Shown: piece by piece, positions 62,845 to 64,000 of the stretch | Layout of the letters: each line of letters begins with the position of its first letter | Position numbering within the stretch: position 1 is the first letter of the stretch | From: Seiridium cupressi | Taxonomy: Eukaryota > Ascomycota > Sordariomycetes > Amphisphaeriales > Sporocadaceae | Assembly (NCBI GenBank): GCA_036674765.1 | Contig: JARVKI010000017.1 | Span: forward strand, 372,001-436,000 | Length of the DNA: 64,000 nt | Direction of reading: 5' to 3' | Translations under genes and position numbers: made by a program | Notes under the pieces: model-generated | Told to the model about the DNA's origin: nothing | The model's database searches: none | Seen by the model: only the letters and a program-made list of their open reading frames with translations

Positions 62845-62919
62845 GAAGTCCTAGATATACCTTAAAGTCAACAGACAACAGGAGTTCAGTCTCGACTACC
62901 GGTCCAAGTTCCATCCGTG

Positions 62920-63816
62920 TCAACTCCCTTGACGTGTAGCTTTCTGGGCATATTTCTCTTGCACTCGATCGAGGCCCTTGATGCCGTCTTCCAAGATCTC
63001 GCCCAGCCCATAAATCCATGGTGACTCGGGCCGCCAGTGAATGACGATGGACTTGGTTTCTGTCAAACCTCCTGAGAACACTTTCTGGTCTGAACTGAGA
63101 TTAAATATCTCAACCTCTATATTGCGGCATCCAATCTCTAGGAGAAGTTCTTGGAACATGGGGTGAAGCCCTTGCTGGCCTCCTCCGAGGACAAGAGCAA
63201 TGTAACTACCGTCAGACTCAGCTATGGTATCAGGTAGAGACTCCAAGTAGAGGTTGTGTTGTCTAAGCATCTTCAACTTCAGGTGCTTTACGTGCTTGAA
63301 TAGATGGAGCTTCTGACGGAAGTCTTCGAAGCGTGAATTACGCAACTGCATCGGACAGGTGCACACAACTCTCGTCAAGCGATCTGCTGCCCAGCCCAAG
63401 TACTCTGGGCGCATGGTCTCCAGAAAGTCGTCAAAAAAGAGAAAGTGGAACGAATAGAACTGCGCTGAGGCCTCGACATAGACCTTGCGGCAGGTGCGGA
63501 AGAGATTGGTCGGGCCGGGCAATTGTTGCGAGTCATCGGGGGGACAACTCAAATGCCCATTGCGGAGCGGCCTTGTCGACCAAAGTGTCAATCGCCGCCT
63601 CGCCAGCGCCGACTCTGGAGATAATATTCTGCGCAAGACGCAGTGGTCTGCTTCTGTATGGCAAGGGTAACGAATTAAGGCGTCGGGGAATCGGCGCTTA
63701 TGAATGTGCTGCACGCGTTGGCCATTGAGGAGGAATTGTTGGTAGATTGAGTCGCGGAGCTCGGGAGGCAGCCTGAAAAGTACTGACTGGAGTTGTTCAT
63801 TCATGCTTTGAGTCAT
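62920..63816 (-). CDS. DUF7730-like / F-box-like fungal protein, 298 residues
   Basis: A single exon from the ATG at 63816 (MTQSMNEQLQSVLF). It opens with FRLPPELRDSIYQQFLLNG, the start typical of a large fungal family (DUF7730) that resembles an F-box; the assignment is by recall. A central TNLFRTCRKVYVEASAQFYS block also fits that family. The C-terminal half is mixed alpha/beta with no known catalytic motif. No signal peptide. It is convergent with the oxidase gene (75-bp gap between stop codons). Function unknown. Confidence 0.8.
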   Translation of the reverse strand: MTQSMNEQLQSVLFRLPPELRDSIYQQFLLNGQRVQHIHKRRFPDALIRYPCHTEADHCVLRRILSPESALARRRLTLWSTRPLRNGHLSCPPDDSQQLPGPTNLFRTCRKVYVEASAQFYSFHFLFFDDFLETMRPEYLGWAADRLTRVVCTCPMQLRNSRFEDFRQKLHLFKHVKHLKLKMLRQHNLYLESLPDTIAESDGSYIALVLGGGQQGLHPMFQELLLEIGCRNIEVEIFNLSSDQKVFSGGLTETKSIVIHWRPESPWIYGLGEILEDGIKGLDRVQEKYAQKATRQGS

Positions 63817-64000
63817 GACTCTATATTCAAGGAGAGATCAATAGTGTGCCAACTTTCGGAATGTACGTCGCAATTCTGTAATAGCAATGCCTGTGGGCGT
63901 GGGATCGTTGGGGAAGCAACTTGCATGTCAGACGGATAGGTTGTGTAACCTAAACCCTTCTTGAAATTCTTATTTCAGGAGCAAGACAGCTATGAGCATC
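63817..64000. other. Window edge, upstream of DUF7730-like gene
   Basis: 5' flank of the minus-strand gene. Nothing else seen. Confidence 0.4.

Overview
This window is chromosomal DNA from a filamentous ascomycete (Pezizomycotina). The evidence is many genes with 44-150 bp introns bounded by GTATGT/GTAAGT-like donors and YAG acceptors, a fungal phytochrome, an HP1 homologue, a fungal-type plasma-membrane H+-ATPase, an extradomain-free ankyrin/STAND-like protein and a fungal carboxymuconate cyclase. Scattered TAGGTAGG/CCACCTAA motifs and overall style suggest Sordariomycetes or a relative, but that is a guess. No rRNA, tRNA, CRISPR array, prophage or intact transposon was recognised.

Layout: 1-8.2 kb carries COQ5 (ubiquinone methyltransferase, minus), two 53-residue single-span membrane ORFs separated by an AT-rich gene-poor stretch, and a six-exon HP1 gene (minus). 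10.8-12.9 kb holds a conserved fungal zinc-finger protein. 14.6-19.3 kb holds a 1503-residue phytochrome histidine kinase (minus). 19.3-26.2 kb is gene-poor: one small unknown ORF (23.2 kb) and an unrecognised gene whose 5' half looks broken (24.2-25.6 kb). 26.2-29.7 kb is a P-type H+-ATPase with an acidic insert in its actuator domain. 30.6-34.1 kb holds an ApbA/PanE-type reductase and a 2-oxoglutarate/Fe(II) oxygenase. 35.4-37.8 kb is a Mam3/CNNM-type membrane protein.

38.4-42.0 kb is a divergent pair for aromatic catabolism: an intradiol ring-cleavage dioxygenase, interrupted by one in-frame TAG, and a carboxy-cis,cis-muconate cyclase. 44.2-49.7 kb is a divergent metal-transport pair: a ZIP importer and a Mn-type cation diffusion facilitator. 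53.8-57.7 kb has convergent housekeeping genes, cytosolic lysyl-tRNA synthetase and COX15 (heme A synthase). 59.0-63.8 kb has an ankyrin-repeat protein, a polyamine-oxidase-like flavoenzyme and a single-exon DUF7730-like protein.

Gene models below were built by hand from reading frames and splice signals; in each multi-exon model the coding length sums to a multiple of three. The most unusual points are the TAG/ATG stop-restart in the dioxygenase, the decayed gene at 24-25.5 kb, the H+-ATPase insert, two independent 27-nt microexons, and the two equal-length mini membrane proteins. I found no clear candidate for a wholly new multi-gene system.
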